The notes under the pieces: model-generated
Database searches by the model: none
Told to the model about the DNA's origin: nothing
What the model saw: the letters and a program-made list of their open reading frames with translations, nothing else
Translations under genes and position numbers: made by a program
From: Zygaena filipendulae
Taxonomy: Eukaryota > Arthropoda > Insecta > Lepidoptera > Zygaenidae
DNA: 64,000 nt
NCBI GenBank assembly: GCA_907165275.2
Contig: OU015674.1
Location: 4,737,001 to 4,801,000 of the forward strand
Direction of reading: 5' to 3'
In this document: positions 21,662-34,722 of the stretch, piece after piece
Layout of the letters: each line of letters starts with the position of its first letter
How positions within the stretch are numbered: the stretch's first letter is position 1

Positions 21662-24326
21662 AGTCGATACGGTACGTAACTTCAATCGATTTTATAAGTT
21701 AGATCTATTTAATACTTGAGCAGTGACGACGAGAAATTACATATTTTTGATTGTAAGTATCTACTGGTTGACTGTTAGACGCTATATGTGCTATTTTGAT
21801 AATGTAAAGAGTCTACATGTGAAAAGCTGTCATTATAGCTATTTGTTTTATTTAGATTTTGTAATATATTATATATACAAATTTATTGTGATGTCGGTCT
21901 TCTTAAATAAATAAATTTCTAGCTCTCGCCGATACTCTATAGAAGCGACCGATTTAGCTGCTACAGGCCCGGCTTGTTCCACGTACATTACTTCTACACT
22001 ACCGGCGTGACAGCGTAGTTTGAACTTGAGTTCCAAATTCAACTTTTGAATGTTTATATATTACTAGCTAGTCTCCGTGGGAATTTCAGAATAAAAATTA
22101 GGTACCCTATGTTACTCAGGAACACTTTCTTCACGTCGATTTACGGGACACCTGTATAGATTACTTGTGAGAACAAATGTATCTCTTCCTTAGGTATGCT
22201 GTGTTGAAGTAAATGGCATCCCATCAATTGTATCTACCTACCATCTATAAAATAGCATCTTTTTTATATTTTACTAAACGAATCTATACTCTATGGCATT
22301 GACAAGAAAGTTCAATTTCAATCGCATCATGGATCCCGCAGTAGTGCGCATACAGGCCTTGTTAGCAATTAACTCATATACATTGCGGACTATTAGTTTT
22401 TCGGTATCTCTAACAACTTCATTACAGGTTCTTCAATTGTTATTTATCTTACATCTTCCTTGGAGAATTCTTTAAACTGTATTCTAAAAACTACACTTTT
22501 TGTTTACAACTTATGAAAATTAAGTAAGTCTTCTTTAATTAGTTATTTTATTTACTTACCATCCGTCGTCGTGAAATTCATTTTAAAACTTTATTCACGG
22601 ATCAACAGATTATTGTTCAGAAAAAATAATGTTTTGGCACAGTTCTGTTAGAAATTCAAATGTTTATTTTTTTCTTAAACGCAAACTTTTTATTACCAGC
22701 CAGACACTGGTTAAGGTCAGTGAAACTAGGGTGGGTATATCCACCGAATAACTCACAGATTTGCCGCGCGAGCGGCCTAGCGGCCCCTCTACCGTATTGC
22801 AGATAAGCCACCGGTAAATCTACGGCCAATAAAAAAACCCTCTCTATATTATCGCACCTTCCATAAATCAGCGAATACTACTAGATATTACTTTATTACT
22901 GCCACTACACACGCGTGTAAACGGTCGAGTCTTTTGAATTTGGAACGTTCGAATGCACGAGGATAAACGTCAACAGTTGGCGCGAACACTTGACAGGTCA
23001 CTTGATTGATTCGTCGTCCGGAAACTTAGAACTGACACATTATGCACAGACCACTTTCATTATATGTTCGAGAACACGAAAATTAGCAAACAAGATGCTT
23101 CTTTGCTAGCATTCCGTTGCTTTTTGATAGTGTAACGACAAAACAAATAGTCCGGAATGAGTTTGGCCCAGGCATGCGCAGTAAAAACTGCCGTATGCGT
23201 ATTTTGTTAAGCTGTGGTTGCCATAACATGTGATCGCAGATCTTAGTTATCAAATACTTCTAAATAAACTAACTTAACCAAAGGCATTCTATATAATAAA
23301 TTAAACCTAACCTAAATCAGATGCTTTCTCAATTCTTTGATCCTCTTTGGTATTTGACAATACAACGAACAAGATAATTATAATATAGTAACATTAATAA
23401 ATTAAATACAATAACAGGTTATTTTCATTGTATGTTATGATAGTAATAAATATTTACTAAATACAAATATTTAGTATTGCGTAAGAAATATTTTCATAAT
23501 AACAACAGCACCTACATACATCGGCACCTTTTATGAATTTGCCTGGCCACAGAACTTTTGTAATATACTTTATCTTGGAAATCTGAGGTGTGAAAAAATA
23601 AAAAATAAAATAAAAAATAATAAATTGAATTTTCTAACCCAATCCCCGTGTGGTCGAGCCCCTACATCTGCAGCGAGGTGCCGGCTCCCGAGCACCCGGG
23701 TACGTACCGAACCGTGCCCGAGTCCCGAGTCCCTCGGGCTCGAGATATTTTCCAGCGGTCACCGCCGCTGCCACTTGACACACACATAAACATACACTTT
23801 GATGCATTACTACGTGTACTATAATACACTATTATGGTGCAAACAGAAGTGAAACTTGCACCACCGGCAAAAAAAGAAATCTTCTAAGATACCTACGTAT
23901 TTCATTTAAAAAAGAAGTTGGTAGTTCACAGCTACAGGTAAAACTAACTTTTGATAATTTTTTTATTTATTTTTATTTTTTCATTCAACAAAATTCCACA
24001 GCACATGGCAGTAATTACAAACAAATTTAATAAAACTATATTTAGGCCATTACGGAATAGTATTATGTTACCCGATCTTATACTTATACCGGAGAATTAT
24101 CATCAAAAATTTACTCTAGCAATATACATATATTATATTTTTAAATAATATATACCAGAAGATAATTATGTAAATATTTTATAACGGATGGCACTGGTTT
24201 CATTCCTGTATATGCCTCTTAGGATGCTCTTACATGGAAAAGTTTTATGTAATTTATCACTTAGGCCATATAATATCTCTTTCTATATTTTCATATCCGG
24301 TCATCATGCTGGCATTTTAATGCTTA
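21662..24326. other. Intergenic DNA, partly GC-rich
   Basis: No gene is recognised. A Helitron-like 3' fragment at about 22071-22128 runs into a solo mariner-type MITE end (22129-22158). A CpG-containing patch lies at 22770-23000 and another at 23640-23790 (GAGTCCCTCGGGCTCGAG). They could be regulatory or old repeat, and neither shows an exon. An A-rich tail near 23595 looks like a LINE end. Confidence 0.4.
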
Positions 24327-24476
24327 CTAGCTGGTATAGATATAAACCTTCCTCATGAATTACTCTATCAATTGGTGAAAACCGCATAAAAATCTGTTGC
24401 GTAGTTTTAGAGATCTAAGCATACATAGGGTCACACAACGGGAAGCGACTTTGTCTTATACTATGGAGCGATAAAT
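24327..24476 (-). mobile_element. Helitron-like element B, partial
   Basis: CTAGCTGG at the start, then TATAAACCTTCCTCATGAAT, TCTATCAATTGGTGAAAACC and CGACTTTGTCTTATACTAT. The 3' hairpin region is deleted. Confidence 0.6.
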
Positions 24477-26122
24477 AATAAATTTAAGTCCAGAGAGCAT
24501 AGAAAATGTCAATAAAAAATAGAGGTTCGCCTCCCTTCCCTTCAATTGTAAACTACTTATAAAATGTTTTTACTTATACTCTAAGATCCTGTAAGATGCT
24601 AAAAACTTCGATTGTTAAAAAGTTTTACTATGGATATTTTCACGCAACACAAACTTATATTTCAAGAAGTTGATATCATATTTAAATTTTGTTTGTCGGA
24701 TCTTTCAAGCTTTACACAATTTTGCCATTAAAGTTTATCATATTAGTGCATTACGAAGTCGATCAAAGACTATTCGATGTTGAACGTAGCACGGCAGTTA
24801 GCCGCTTTTGGCTTGAGGCATACGATGGAAAATGTAGGAAAAGATTCGTAGAAGAGCTCTCCACATAATTATTTTATACATATTTCACTTAATTACCGAC
24901 ATAAAGAACTTATTTCGAAGAAATAAGTTTAATTTCTCTTCTCCTCCATCTCTTAAGACAAATTACTATTTTTGATCACAGGATATTTTTTAAATATTGT
25001 AAAACTGTACATAGATCGACAAAGTATTTGATATACAATGGTATACATCACATCCTAACGTGAGGTGAGTGAGTGCCTTGCTTTAGAAATGAGAAAGGTG
25101 TTCAAATTATATTAGCATTACCGAGTAAAGGAACAAGCCAAATCGCTGACATGAAAAATGATCATTCACAAACAATCATTGTACCAAACTAACGAACTCT
25201 GCGGGCGTACCTATATTTGTTTATCCTAGTTCGAAAAAATGGGGAGTTCGTATGAAGTCAATTTGTTATTTGTCATAATCTGACTTTTGTGTGATTAATA
25301 ATGCGACCGACACAGTAAAATAATATTATTTTTTTGTGGTTTGTACGTCTGTTACAAGTAATACAGGTATTTTTGATTTAGATGCTTGTATATTTTGATG
25401 ATGATTCTATACAATATACAAAGATCGGAATTTTATTTTAAATTTACCGGTACCTAGGTACCCAATAACGATTCCGGTTACGATTCTAGATTCGATTATA
25501 ATTTCTCCAGTTCGGGCGCTCCGCGATTCGCTATCCTACTCTTAGCGGTATAATACAAATTCAATTATACCAGTATTTTAATGTTATTATTTATTAAGAA
25601 TCATGATAAAATAACGGTACCCAAGGAAAGACTTCTTTCTATAGTGTACCCCACGAGAAAACTAAGGGCTTCTTCGGTAAATTTCGTGACCGAAAAGTTC
25701 CAGATTGGTCACCAGTATACCAGTATTTCTGCTACCGGTGTTGGGTACCATATTTGGTCAATCTCCCTTAGTTTGCACATTACTATTATGTACATGAATT
25801 TATTTTATAAGCATTGTCATCATTTTTGGAGAACCTAATAAATAAATAAATTATTGTCACCGTGCGGGGTCGGTAACTGTGCCTGCTGGTCACTGATATT
25901 GTGTCGCCAATATATCCTTCGGTCAACGAAAGGCGACCGAAACCTCTTCGGTCTGACTGATTTCTCTCCGTATAGGCAAGCACTAAGAAGGGTAGGGTAT
26001 GAAGTTCTTTTTTAATATTCAATTCGAAAAGTTAAACGGGTGAAATCCAGTCGAAACCGCAGGGAATAATATCTCTATTCTAATTCACCTGGATTTCCGA
26101 AGTTCAAGCTATTGGCCTGCCT
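24477..26122. other. Intergenic DNA, no gene seen
   Basis: AT-rich. A tail-like AATAAATAAATAAATTATTG near 25838 and a short Helitron-like 3' remnant at about 26035-26070 are the only recognisable items. Confidence 0.4.
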
Positions 26123-26247
26123 GGGACCGTAGTTTTGAATCGTTCGAATTACTTTTCACACACGGAATTGTGAGCATTGCTGCATTGGTATGCGACTTCA
26201 CGATTCCGTGTGCGAAAGTAATTCGAACGATTCAAAAATACGTTCCC
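26123..26247. repeat. Foldback hairpin, arms about 50 bp
   Basis: The left arm, beginning GGGACCGTAGTTTTGAATCG, pairs with the right arm, whose complement begins GGGAACGTATTTTTGAATCG. The symmetry continues through TTCGAATTACTTTNCACACGGAAT. Only a few mismatches; the loop is about 20-25 bases. Confidence 0.85.
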
Positions 26248-27276
26248 TGTTAAGTATTTTGGTTTTTCCATTTAATATGTATTTTGAAAAATCACGATAT
26301 AGGTAGGTAACTACTATAGGTAATAATGACTTTGAATTTGATATCAATAGAATTTGTGAATTTACAATGATAAATAAATTACCGATAAAATATTGGAAAA
26401 GAAATATATCATTAATTTTCAAGGCTCGCAAGATAAAATAAGATTTCTTATTAAGTACGTTGACGGAATAAAACAGAACTGGGTGGAATTCGTCGTTCGC
26501 CAAACAAAATTATATGAAAGGAACTGTTGTTGACAATAAGGGGAACTTACTTGGGATTTTGTTGTTGTTGGCTTGTTAGAGTTAACAACGCCGCGACTTG
26601 AAGCATTAGAAGACGGTTTACAAATATGGCTTCTAATATTGAATATAATAAATCTCACTCAAAACATTTTCATGTAAAATGTGGCTAAGACGATACTATA
26701 TGGCTCGCACATTCTGATGGACGTAAGGTGAAAAATTTATCCAATTTTAATTTCTGTTAAATATTTTGACTGAGGTGTAGAGTTTGTGAAGTTAGGCCTT
26801 GTAGAGTTAGGGCGTGTAGAGTTAGAAGCTTGGCTCTACATGAGATCTGACAATTTTTTGACAGTGAGATTCATATGGTCGCGTCTTGACAACATTTTAT
26901 ATGAAAATGTTTTTGGTGGGATTTCATTTCTCGGAGTCCCTATGTAAATTTTCAGTCCTCTAGCTCAATTTTCAGACCTCTAGCGTCAAAATTGCACAAG
27001 TCTCATATACAAACTTCCGTCCCCTAATATAAGGGTAGGTGATAAAATTCAGGTGCAAGTTTTATATTTTTTTTGTTGTTTGTGTACTAATACTAGCTTA
27101 CATACCTACCACATTTCAGCTTTCTAGGCCATTAGGAAATACCCTTAGAATTTTGATGATCATCAGTGACTCAGTGACGAAATCAGGGTTTTTTGGACAT
27201 CACAGGAGCTATGCAATTAAAACTTATTTGATAAGTCCGCTATTGACAAAACATCCCGAGAATTTTGTTTATCTGC
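26248..27276. other. Intergenic DNA, no gene seen
   Basis: Short open frames (26198-26503, 26419-26658, 27039-27326) show no domain. A direct repeat GTAGAGTTAG occurs at 26801 and 26816. Confidence 0.4.
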
Positions 27277-27621
27277 AGGGCAATTATGTAACTTTTGTTT
27301 TGCTCTCATATTTCAGTTTCAATTAGAAAAATAGAGATTTTGTGATTAGTTAATCATATTTAGGCAGCTTCAACTTTTGAATAATACACAAGTGTGTGTA
27401 ATACACTTGTGTAATACACAAGTAATATATAAAATGAAATGTAACATGTAAGATTGTTAATCAAGGCTTTATTAATTAATTATTAATTAACTTTTGAAGT
27501 ATGTATGTTAATTTTGGTTGATTGCTAAATATTGTACCTAGATGTCAAAACATGCATTATTGTAATCGCAAAACCGCCATGTTTTTGATTGCAACCGAAA
27601 AATGATAGAAACAAAAGTTAC
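27277..27621. mobile_element. MITE family 2, copy c (enlarged by an insertion)
   Basis: Left end AGGGCAATTATGTAACTTTT. The right end stops after CAAAAGTTAC and lacks the terminal GCCCT. It is longer than the other copies because of the insertion at 27382-27488. Confidence 0.75.
27382..27488. mobile_element. 107-bp insertion with 10-bp target duplication
   Basis: The sequence AACTTTTGAA occurs at 27372-27381 and again at 27489-27498, while sister MITE copies have it once. The inserted DNA starts TAATACACAAGTGTGTG and ends ATTAATTATTAATT. It has no coding capacity and is not recognised. Confidence 0.75.
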
Positions 27622-27812
27622 GGACAAACTAACGGATAATGAAGCAACGTGAAGGATCTTGTAAAAAACAAGAACTACACAAGTTGTTTAAAAAATAAAA
27701 CTATGCTTTTAATTTTACTCACATTTTGGCGCCAAAGTACGTGGTGTACCTGAAATCAGAAAAAAATACAAATTATACGCGAATTTTATAATAAAACGCA
27801 TTGTTTTCCTAT

Positions 27813-28136
27813 TTATTGGCTGGTTGACTAATTTTTTAGACCTTCTTGTAGATTAATAAAAAATATTGGACACGTATTTTTTCTTTTTTATCTTATCCTA
27901 AAATAAAGGCGTTACATTGAGTTGAAATTTCGCGTGACATCACTATCCGGTGCAGTTTGTATGGGGGCTTATAACGGTTAATGACGTCACGAGCCCCCCC
28001 ACCCTAAACTTTAATGCACTTTATCTCTGTATATTTTCATTGATTTGATAAATAAAAAAATACCTGTCTATTGTTTTTTTATTTTCTGCCGGACTAATAA
28101 GAATTTTGATTTTCAAAAGTCGTCAACATCCCTATT
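27813..28136 (-). mobile_element. MITE family 1, copy c
   Basis: Bounded by TTATTGGCTGGTTGACTAAT and GTCGTCAACATCCCTATT. Contains a perfect CRE-type palindrome TGACGTCA at 27982-27989 and the diagnostic CACCCTAAACTTTAATGC. Confidence 0.8.
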
Positions 28137-30449
28137 ATTGTTTTAAGGTTCATATTATATTTTAAGGCTCCGCTACAATTAAATAAATCTTCTAATATGT
28201 TTCACTAAAAAAAATCAATGATGAATAATATGTAGATTCTTTTTTATTTATTACATGGCCATGGAAGCTAGTCCTTCAGCCGGTAATATGTAGAATGCAT
28301 TTAGGTATTGCAAATTTTTGATGATATTCTGCAGCATTGCAAAATTATGTATATAGTAGAAAAAAGGTTTAATACACGACAACATATCTACAGCGGGAAC
28401 CTGAATATTTTTGAAAATCGTTTTAAAAAAGGCTTTCACTGAAATAAATAAGATAACCAACACGTGACTATTGTGTGAAGGATGTATGATGTAAAAAACC
28501 CCAATGTTAACACAATATGGCCGCTCTAATAAGACGGGAGAAGTCATGACGCGGCGACGCCCATGAGTGGCATTCGAATGAGAACCGAATGGCTTTCTTG
28601 TGGATCTATGGTTGTGCTGGATACGCCAATAAATTACGAAGGGAGAAGTGGGATAGACAATGCTTCAGGATTTCTATCTTGTGGTCTATAGTGCCAAGAT
28701 AATATAAATAACATAATTATAATTGTTGCACTGGAATAAATATCCATATTTTTTTCTTCTTCTACTTTATGGAGGTTTTTATTGGTGGGGTGGGGAGGGT
28801 GGGAATCTGGGTCAATCTACATGACAGCCTTTACATGAATTTTTCAATATTTTCTCACATTCGCTCTAAATTTTCTTGTATGTTACTCGGGAACACATTA
28901 ACTTTTATCAGTGCTTTTTTTAGTAATCAGTTCAGTAGTTCCAGAGATTACCACCTACAAACAAACTCTTTGCTCATAATATAATATTAGTAATATCTGG
29001 GTCACCGAGCTTCGCTCGTTGTGTATAGCGCAATCTGTTCTTACGTAGAAAAACAAACACTCATTTTTCATATCCTGAAAACACGGATAAAACGACGTTT
29101 TCTAAAAATGAAACCTAGCTAGATCGATTAATCGCCCCCGAAACCCCCTGCATACCAAATTTCATGAAAATCGTTGCAGCCGTTTCCGAGACTCAGATTA
29201 TATATACAACAATTGCTCGTTTAAAGATAGTAAATAGATTTAGTTATTTGTCGTCGCTCTGTTGTATTTGCGAGCATTCCGACCCCACGTTAGGTTAGGT
29301 TAGTTTAGTAGTGTCTGTCTTTGTACTTTGACCACAACAGAGTCAAATTTCTGTTCTGGGCACTACACAAAATTACAACTATGCGGTGACCGATTATATC
29401 TAGCAAAACACTCTAGTGTATTCACAATCTAGTGTATTCATATGTCTGTGTAAACACAATCGTAGGGAAAGCCCTCTTGAAATTAGCTATAGAGGCGTTG
29501 GTCAGGCGCCTTTATTGCTCGCTTTTCAGCACACCGACTTAGGTAAGGAGTTAGGTTAAGATTCAGTTTTATTTTAGGTCGTTTGCACATTCTATAAGAT
29601 GGCAATGACACATGTGATAGCCAGATTTTTAGTAGAGATTAGAAATAAAATGTCAGATTGGCAGGCATGATATAACCATGATCAGAGCGAAAGCTCCAGC
29701 AACACAGTTTGTGAAAATTTAAACATTAAGTATCTATCAAATGTAAAGATGCCATCTTTTAATTTTGGATGTTTTCTCTTTGGTTTATTAGTGTTTTCTT
29801 ATTTATTGATATTCTCATTAGTTACATATACCTATGCATGAATAATCCAGAGTTTGAATAACGTCTTCATTTAAAATTACACTCTATAATCTTAAGCCAA
29901 TAGAAAAAGATTTCCTATATTACTGTCCAATCTCGGAATATTTTATTTTATAACATGACAAATCATTGTCCCGTCTGTCCCGGCCCTACAATAAGGCACG
30001 CGTTCCTTTTTTTAATTCCCAACACGTCCACACGGCGTAAGACGTCGATTATACCAAGGATTTGTCCCGGGCCGATTATCCCCCGTCCTTATCCCCCACT
30101 GTATAACCCCATAGATAAAAGAAGTAACAGATATGTTAGGAAAGTTTCACTGGAAGTTTTTTTTTTTTCACCTAATGCCAGTCACCACTGAACAACACGC
30201 TTTATACATATTATTAGATTGTTACTTTTATTTTTACTTTTAAGTTCTGTGTTTCTAAATTGTTATAGTTTTGTGTACGTACTGCTAAATTCTGTACTTT
30301 ATATAAGGGTAACTATTATTGGCTCATAGTGTAATCTTGTAATCTAAATCTATTATATGTTTTTGTAGCTGTTGTTGTCCTGAATAAACGAAAATAAAAT
30401 AAAAAAATTGATTTATTTCCCTTATAACTTATATTAATATTTTATAATA
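28137..30449. other. Intergenic DNA with dispersed repeats
   Basis: Helitron-like subfamily D piece at about 28875-28990 (TGTTACTCGGGAACAC, TTCCAGAGATTACCACCTAC). A separate dispersed repeat at about 28993-29230 runs from ATCTGGGTCACCGAGCTTCG (with the ACGAGC/GCTCGT hairpin) to TTGCTCGTTTAAAGAT. Its terminal structure was not settled. At 29955-30190 a Pro/Arg-rich frame of 78 codons and the following AT-rich stretch ending TCCTGAATAAACG plus an A-rich tail (about 30385-30410) look like an unclassified LINE 3' end. Confidence 0.4.
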
Positions 30450-30920
30450 CTAGCTGTTCCCCGCGGTTTCACCCGCGTTAATTTCAGAGATCCCGCGGGA
30501 ATTCTGGGATAAAAACTACCCTATGTCCCTTTCAATATAAAAAGTACCCTTTGTGTTATTCTGATGTATAAGCAATGTTATTGTTAAGTTTCATTAAAAT
30601 CCATTCTGTAGTTTTTGCGTGAAAGAGTAACAAACATTCATCTATATCCCATACATACAAACTTTCGCGTTTACAATATTATTTTATTTTATATATTATA
30701 TTATGCCTATCATATATTATATATATTATATTATATCATTGATCCTGACTTATATTTATCCCTATGTAGGTATACAATCCCACGGGAACTCCAAAATTAA
30801 CGCGGACGTTGTCAAGGAGAGGTACAGAAAAAAAATAAAGGGTAGTAAGTACCTACTTTATCTCGGAATACCCGCGGGATCTCTGAAACTAACGCGGGTG
30901 AAACCGCGGGGAACAGCTAG
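30450..30920. mobile_element. Inverted pair of Helitron-like 3' ends
   Basis: Left: CTAGCTGTTCCCCGCGGTTT on the plus strand (element in minus orientation, subfamily E, reaching TACAAACTTTCGCGTTTACA near 30670). Right: CCGCGGGGAACAGCTAG ending at 30920. Both carry the same rare variant TTTCAGAGATCCCGCGGG (complement on the right) instead of the usual CGGAGTTCCC, so the two ends share a recent origin. Confidence 0.7.
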
Positions 30921-32056
30921 TATTATATAATAAAAAAATATAATGGCAGCCATATTGTTTCCCGAGAAAGCGTCGGCAAACCAGGAGAAACTCCCACCGA
31001 GTTATGGCTCTGTGTGATCATTTTGTTCATACTGAGTAGTCTCAAGCAAGCCGCTGTTACGGCATATCCATTTTATTTTATTATCTGTGGTACGCCCGAC
31101 CCCATGCCTGCCTACTCCCCGAACGGGGGGATTCGAATCGAATCGGTGCTGTGGCAGTGGCACCCGTAATAAAGTGCCGCCACCTAGGATTGTCTTAATT
31201 AAGTTTACCGTACGAGGCACGTGATGTTGTTATTTACATGGAATCCTTGTAAAAGGATACCTTATTTCGACCATCGAACAACTGTCTGGAGCGAAATATT
31301 GCTTCTACTTTGGTTCCGATGTAAACACAGAAGGCTAGTAAGCATTGTTCATTTCTGTACCCTTGACAACGTGTATGCAAAATTTCACGATGATCGGTTG
31401 AGTTCTGTCCACCTACCATTATCTTTAGTATAATATCTTTAGTTTAAACTTAAGTACGGATACATTAAAAACATTTTCGCTTTTTAAATGGTAGTTTATA
31501 GACAAAGTATGAAATCTTCTTTTATTTTCATTATTTGGTATTAAGATACAGCGAATTAAATATCTAGAAACATATTATATTAAGTAATATTTCTTCTACA
31601 TATTATACTATAGTAAGAATACGAAATACTTAGATTGAGGCGCTATGTGAATTTCCAACAGATCTTTCACCTTATATATTTATTTATTTTAAGTATATAG
31701 ATACCTTTTATTAAAGCATATTGCAATTTATAAAAAAGAATTCTTTGTTTAAAAATACAGAATGCAAAAGAAAAACAAAACACGATAAGCTTTAGTTTCA
31801 AAGAGAGTGACGCTTAGCTAATGAGGCGACTAGGGAAGAGCTATTTTTGCAAACACTAAGTGGTCAAAGTTATTTTTTTTGCAGTAAAGAGAAAAAGGGT
31901 TAAGCTTTAAGCTATGCACGTATTTATATAATCTTTTATTTAATTCGAAAACTCGTATATATGCGTGTGCTTGTGGTACTTGTGAGTATGCGTGTTTTAC
32001 AGAGATTTCACAGTTTCAATATTAAATAGTTTCAGTAAGTAAGTATTGGATTATTT
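30921..32056. other. Intergenic DNA with repeat scraps
   Basis: A possible SINE-related stretch at 31080-31195 (CTGCCTACTCCCCGAACGGG, GGATTCGAATCG). An internal Helitron-like piece at about 31345-31410 (TGTACCCTTGACAACGTGTA). No gene. Confidence 0.4.
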
Positions 32057-32250
32057 GGCTGTCCCTCAAGGTTTCACCCGCGGTAATTTCGAAGTACCCG
32101 CGGGAGTTCCAGAATAAAATATACGTGCAAACCTTCCTCTTGAACCACTCTATCTATTGGTGGAAATCGCATGAAAATCCGTTCAGTGGTTTTTGAGTTT
32201 ATTGCGAATAGACAGACAGACAGACTAGAGGACTTTGTTGTATAGTGTAT
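32057..32250 (-). mobile_element. Helitron-like element B
   Basis: Near-complete subfamily B: hairpin end GGTTTCACCCGCGGTAATTT, then ACCTTCCTCTTGAACCACTC, TCTATTGGTGGAAATCGCAT, CAGACAGACAGACTAGAGG and ACTTTGTTGTATAG. The CTAG terminus is degraded. Confidence 0.7.
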
Positions 32251-32289
32251 GCAGTGGATAGTGTAAACGTAAGGCGTTTCTTTCATCTA

Positions 32290-32600
32290 ACTCACTCATT
32301 CCACATTTAAAACGAATCCATATCTCCCTTGGTCACGGCATCACGCGTGAACGGCTGGACCAATTTCGCTAATTCTTTTTTTTTGTGTTTGTTATTGTAG
32401 AGAGAAGAATATGTAAAAATTTTGAAGTTCCTGCGGGAATTCCAAAACTCACGTGGGTGAATCTCCGACACGGTTAGACCGATTTTGACGGGAATTTCAC
32501 TGCTAATTAGCTGATACTATAGGGAGTAAATTAAACTACTTTGGACTTCCTGCGGGAATTCCGAAAATCCCGCGAGGCACAGCTCGGTATATCTACCTAT
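32290..32600 (+). mobile_element. Helitron-like copies, diverged
   Basis: Two partial units in plus orientation. The first has CGTGAACGGCTGGACCAATT and TTTGAAGTTCCTGCGGGAAT. The second repeats CACGGTTAGACCGATTTTGA and ends TCCCGCGAGGCACAGCTCGG. Ends are degraded. Confidence 0.5.
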
Positions 32601-33006
32601 AAGGATGATAAAACTATTGTAACTTGTAACTTTATCTATATATAAAAAGGTCTTTCTTTAATATCTTATGCCAGTCACTTAGAACGAAGCAATCACGAAG
32701 CGCACCGCTTTTGATAGATGTTCAGTTTTCGTGGAAAAAATACATCGAAGATTTATTTGAATCTGACGCAAAAAGGTCCACGAATTTATTAGAAATTTAT
32801 GCACGAATACCGGTTACGTAATTCTCATTTTTGCACCCGCGTTTCTTTTATTACCAAAAGGGGTAGGTAGAGACGCTTTTAAGAAAATAATATAGGGAGA
32901 ATTTATCTGAGTAAAAATTGTACACCCGTCAAACCGACTGAGTACAGGACAACAGACAAACCCTTTGATATATTAATTATTATCATATTCTTACTTATAT
33001 TATAAA

Positions 33007-33165
33007 CTAGCTGTGCCCCGCGGTTTCACCCGCATGAACGATTTTTGTATGACAAATTTTTTTCCCAACATCCGAGGTTTAGCTTAATCTACCTGTAAAA
33101 ACCGCATGAAAATCAGTTCAGTAGGTTCGGAGATTATCGCGAACAGACAGACAGAAAAGAATTTT
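33007..33165 (-). mobile_element. Helitron-like element, subfamily G
   Basis: CTAGCTGTGCCCCGCGGTTT at the left, then CCTGTAAAAACCGCATGAAA, CAGTTCAGTAGGTTCGGAGA and ATCGCGAACAGACAGACAG. A related copy is at 43909-44100. A further internal Helitron-like piece in plus orientation follows at about 33285-33400. Confidence 0.65.
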
Positions 33166-33583
33166 AAAAACTCTTTTTTTGTGGTTGGTTAATCTCCTAT
33201 TATCACTCCCTGTCAAAATTTGTCAAAAATATTCAATGTACCTTCAGAATCGCGGATTCTACTCTTTTATTTTAGTAGGTATAGATGTGATTGTCATTGT
33301 TTGTTTATTTGTTACGTTTTCACGCCTTAACTACTTATCTGACCATGAATTTTAGCATACACGTTGTCGGGGGTGCCTACAAAAAAGGACATACGGCTCT
33401 CCATCTCAACCAGAAAAAGTACTGTTCCCGAAGGATAGAAATTTGATTGACAAGACCTATCCCGTTTAAAAAATTATAAAAATCTGTCGTATAGGTATTC
33501 TTCTGAAAAAATGGGTGGTAGTAGGTACAAACATCCAATACAAATTGAGAGGGAAAGTATGACCTTATTTTAAGCTTAATTCT

Positions 33584-33699
33584 AATGGGCATGATGAAAA
33601 GGTATAGAAATAAAAACTCTATTTAGTTTGTTAGTTAGATGGTTAAAAAATAATAGACACATATTTATTATGTTTTGGTTTTTCGAATTACTGAAAAAA
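33584..33699 (+). mobile_element. MITE family 1, fragment d
   Basis: AATGGGCATGATGAAAAGG at the left end, then TAGTTTGTTAGTTAGATGGT and ATAATAGACACATATTTA. Only the left third is present. Confidence 0.55.
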
Positions 33700-34322
33700 T
33701 CTATATATATACACACCGGCAGAATTAGCGGAACATAAAAAGGTAGAGTATAGAAATAATTACGTATAGGGAACGTGCACGAACTATAGGTGGCAGCACT
33801 AAATCGACAAAAGAGACACTATGCGGACAGTAGAGGAAACTTATTAAACTTGTCATCGTGCTTTCGGAAGGAAGATAATAATTGAAGAGATAGTTTTGTT
33901 TTCATAATTATGTAAATAAAACTATCTCCTCAATTAGGTATATTATATTTTTAATAGGTATGATAAAAGTTATAAAATATGGGTTCCGGTCTATCTATAT
34001 CTAGGTATATACTTATAATAAAACTGTAGAGGTCAATTCTGTACATTGAATATAATATATTCAAAATTAATATTGGAGGATGAATGGTGATCGATACTGA
34101 TGCCAAAAACGCGATCAGTAAATTTTTTGTCTGTCTGTCTGTATGTGCACGCATGGGTCAAATACTAGTGAAGGGATTTTAAGCAAACTTGGTACGGTTG
34201 TAGTCCATACTCTTGGACAGGTTATAGGCTATATAATAATTATAATATCATTTATAATAATAAATATATAACGCTAAGACACATAGGAGCTTAGAAGTGA
34301 CGATAAATTTGAAGCAAGTCGG

Positions 34323-34515
34323 ATGAAAATGCGCTTTCGAGCTCTTATCCCTCGTATACGTTTACTCAATCACGCAAAAACGGCTGAACGGATTTGGATG
34401 AAATTTGACGTGCACGTTGTCAGGGGTACAGAGAAGCACATAGGGTACTTTTTATCCCGGGATTCATGCGGGAACTCCGAAATTATCACGGGTGAAACCC
34501 CGAGGCACAGCTAGT
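34323..34515 (+). mobile_element. Helitron-like element, 3' complete
   Basis: AAACGGCTGAACGGATTTGG, CACGTTGTCAGGGGTACAGA, TACTTTTTATCCCGGGATTC and the end GGGTGAAACCCCGAGGCACA followed by GCTAG. The 5' part differs from subfamily A. Confidence 0.65.
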
Positions 34516-34722
34516 CATCATCAATAATATAACAATTAATGATCGTCAGCGTGGCCAAAATATGTCAAAAGGTTTTTAAGCTTTTGAGGTCAGCCATGTA
34601 TTGGAGGTTGAAGAGATGAGAATGAGGAGGATGATCTAATGAAGAACATGAGGCTGTGAAAACTGGTAAAATTGTCGCACAAACTAAAATATCCAATGTT
34701 TACGATAAGAAAATAATCCTTA

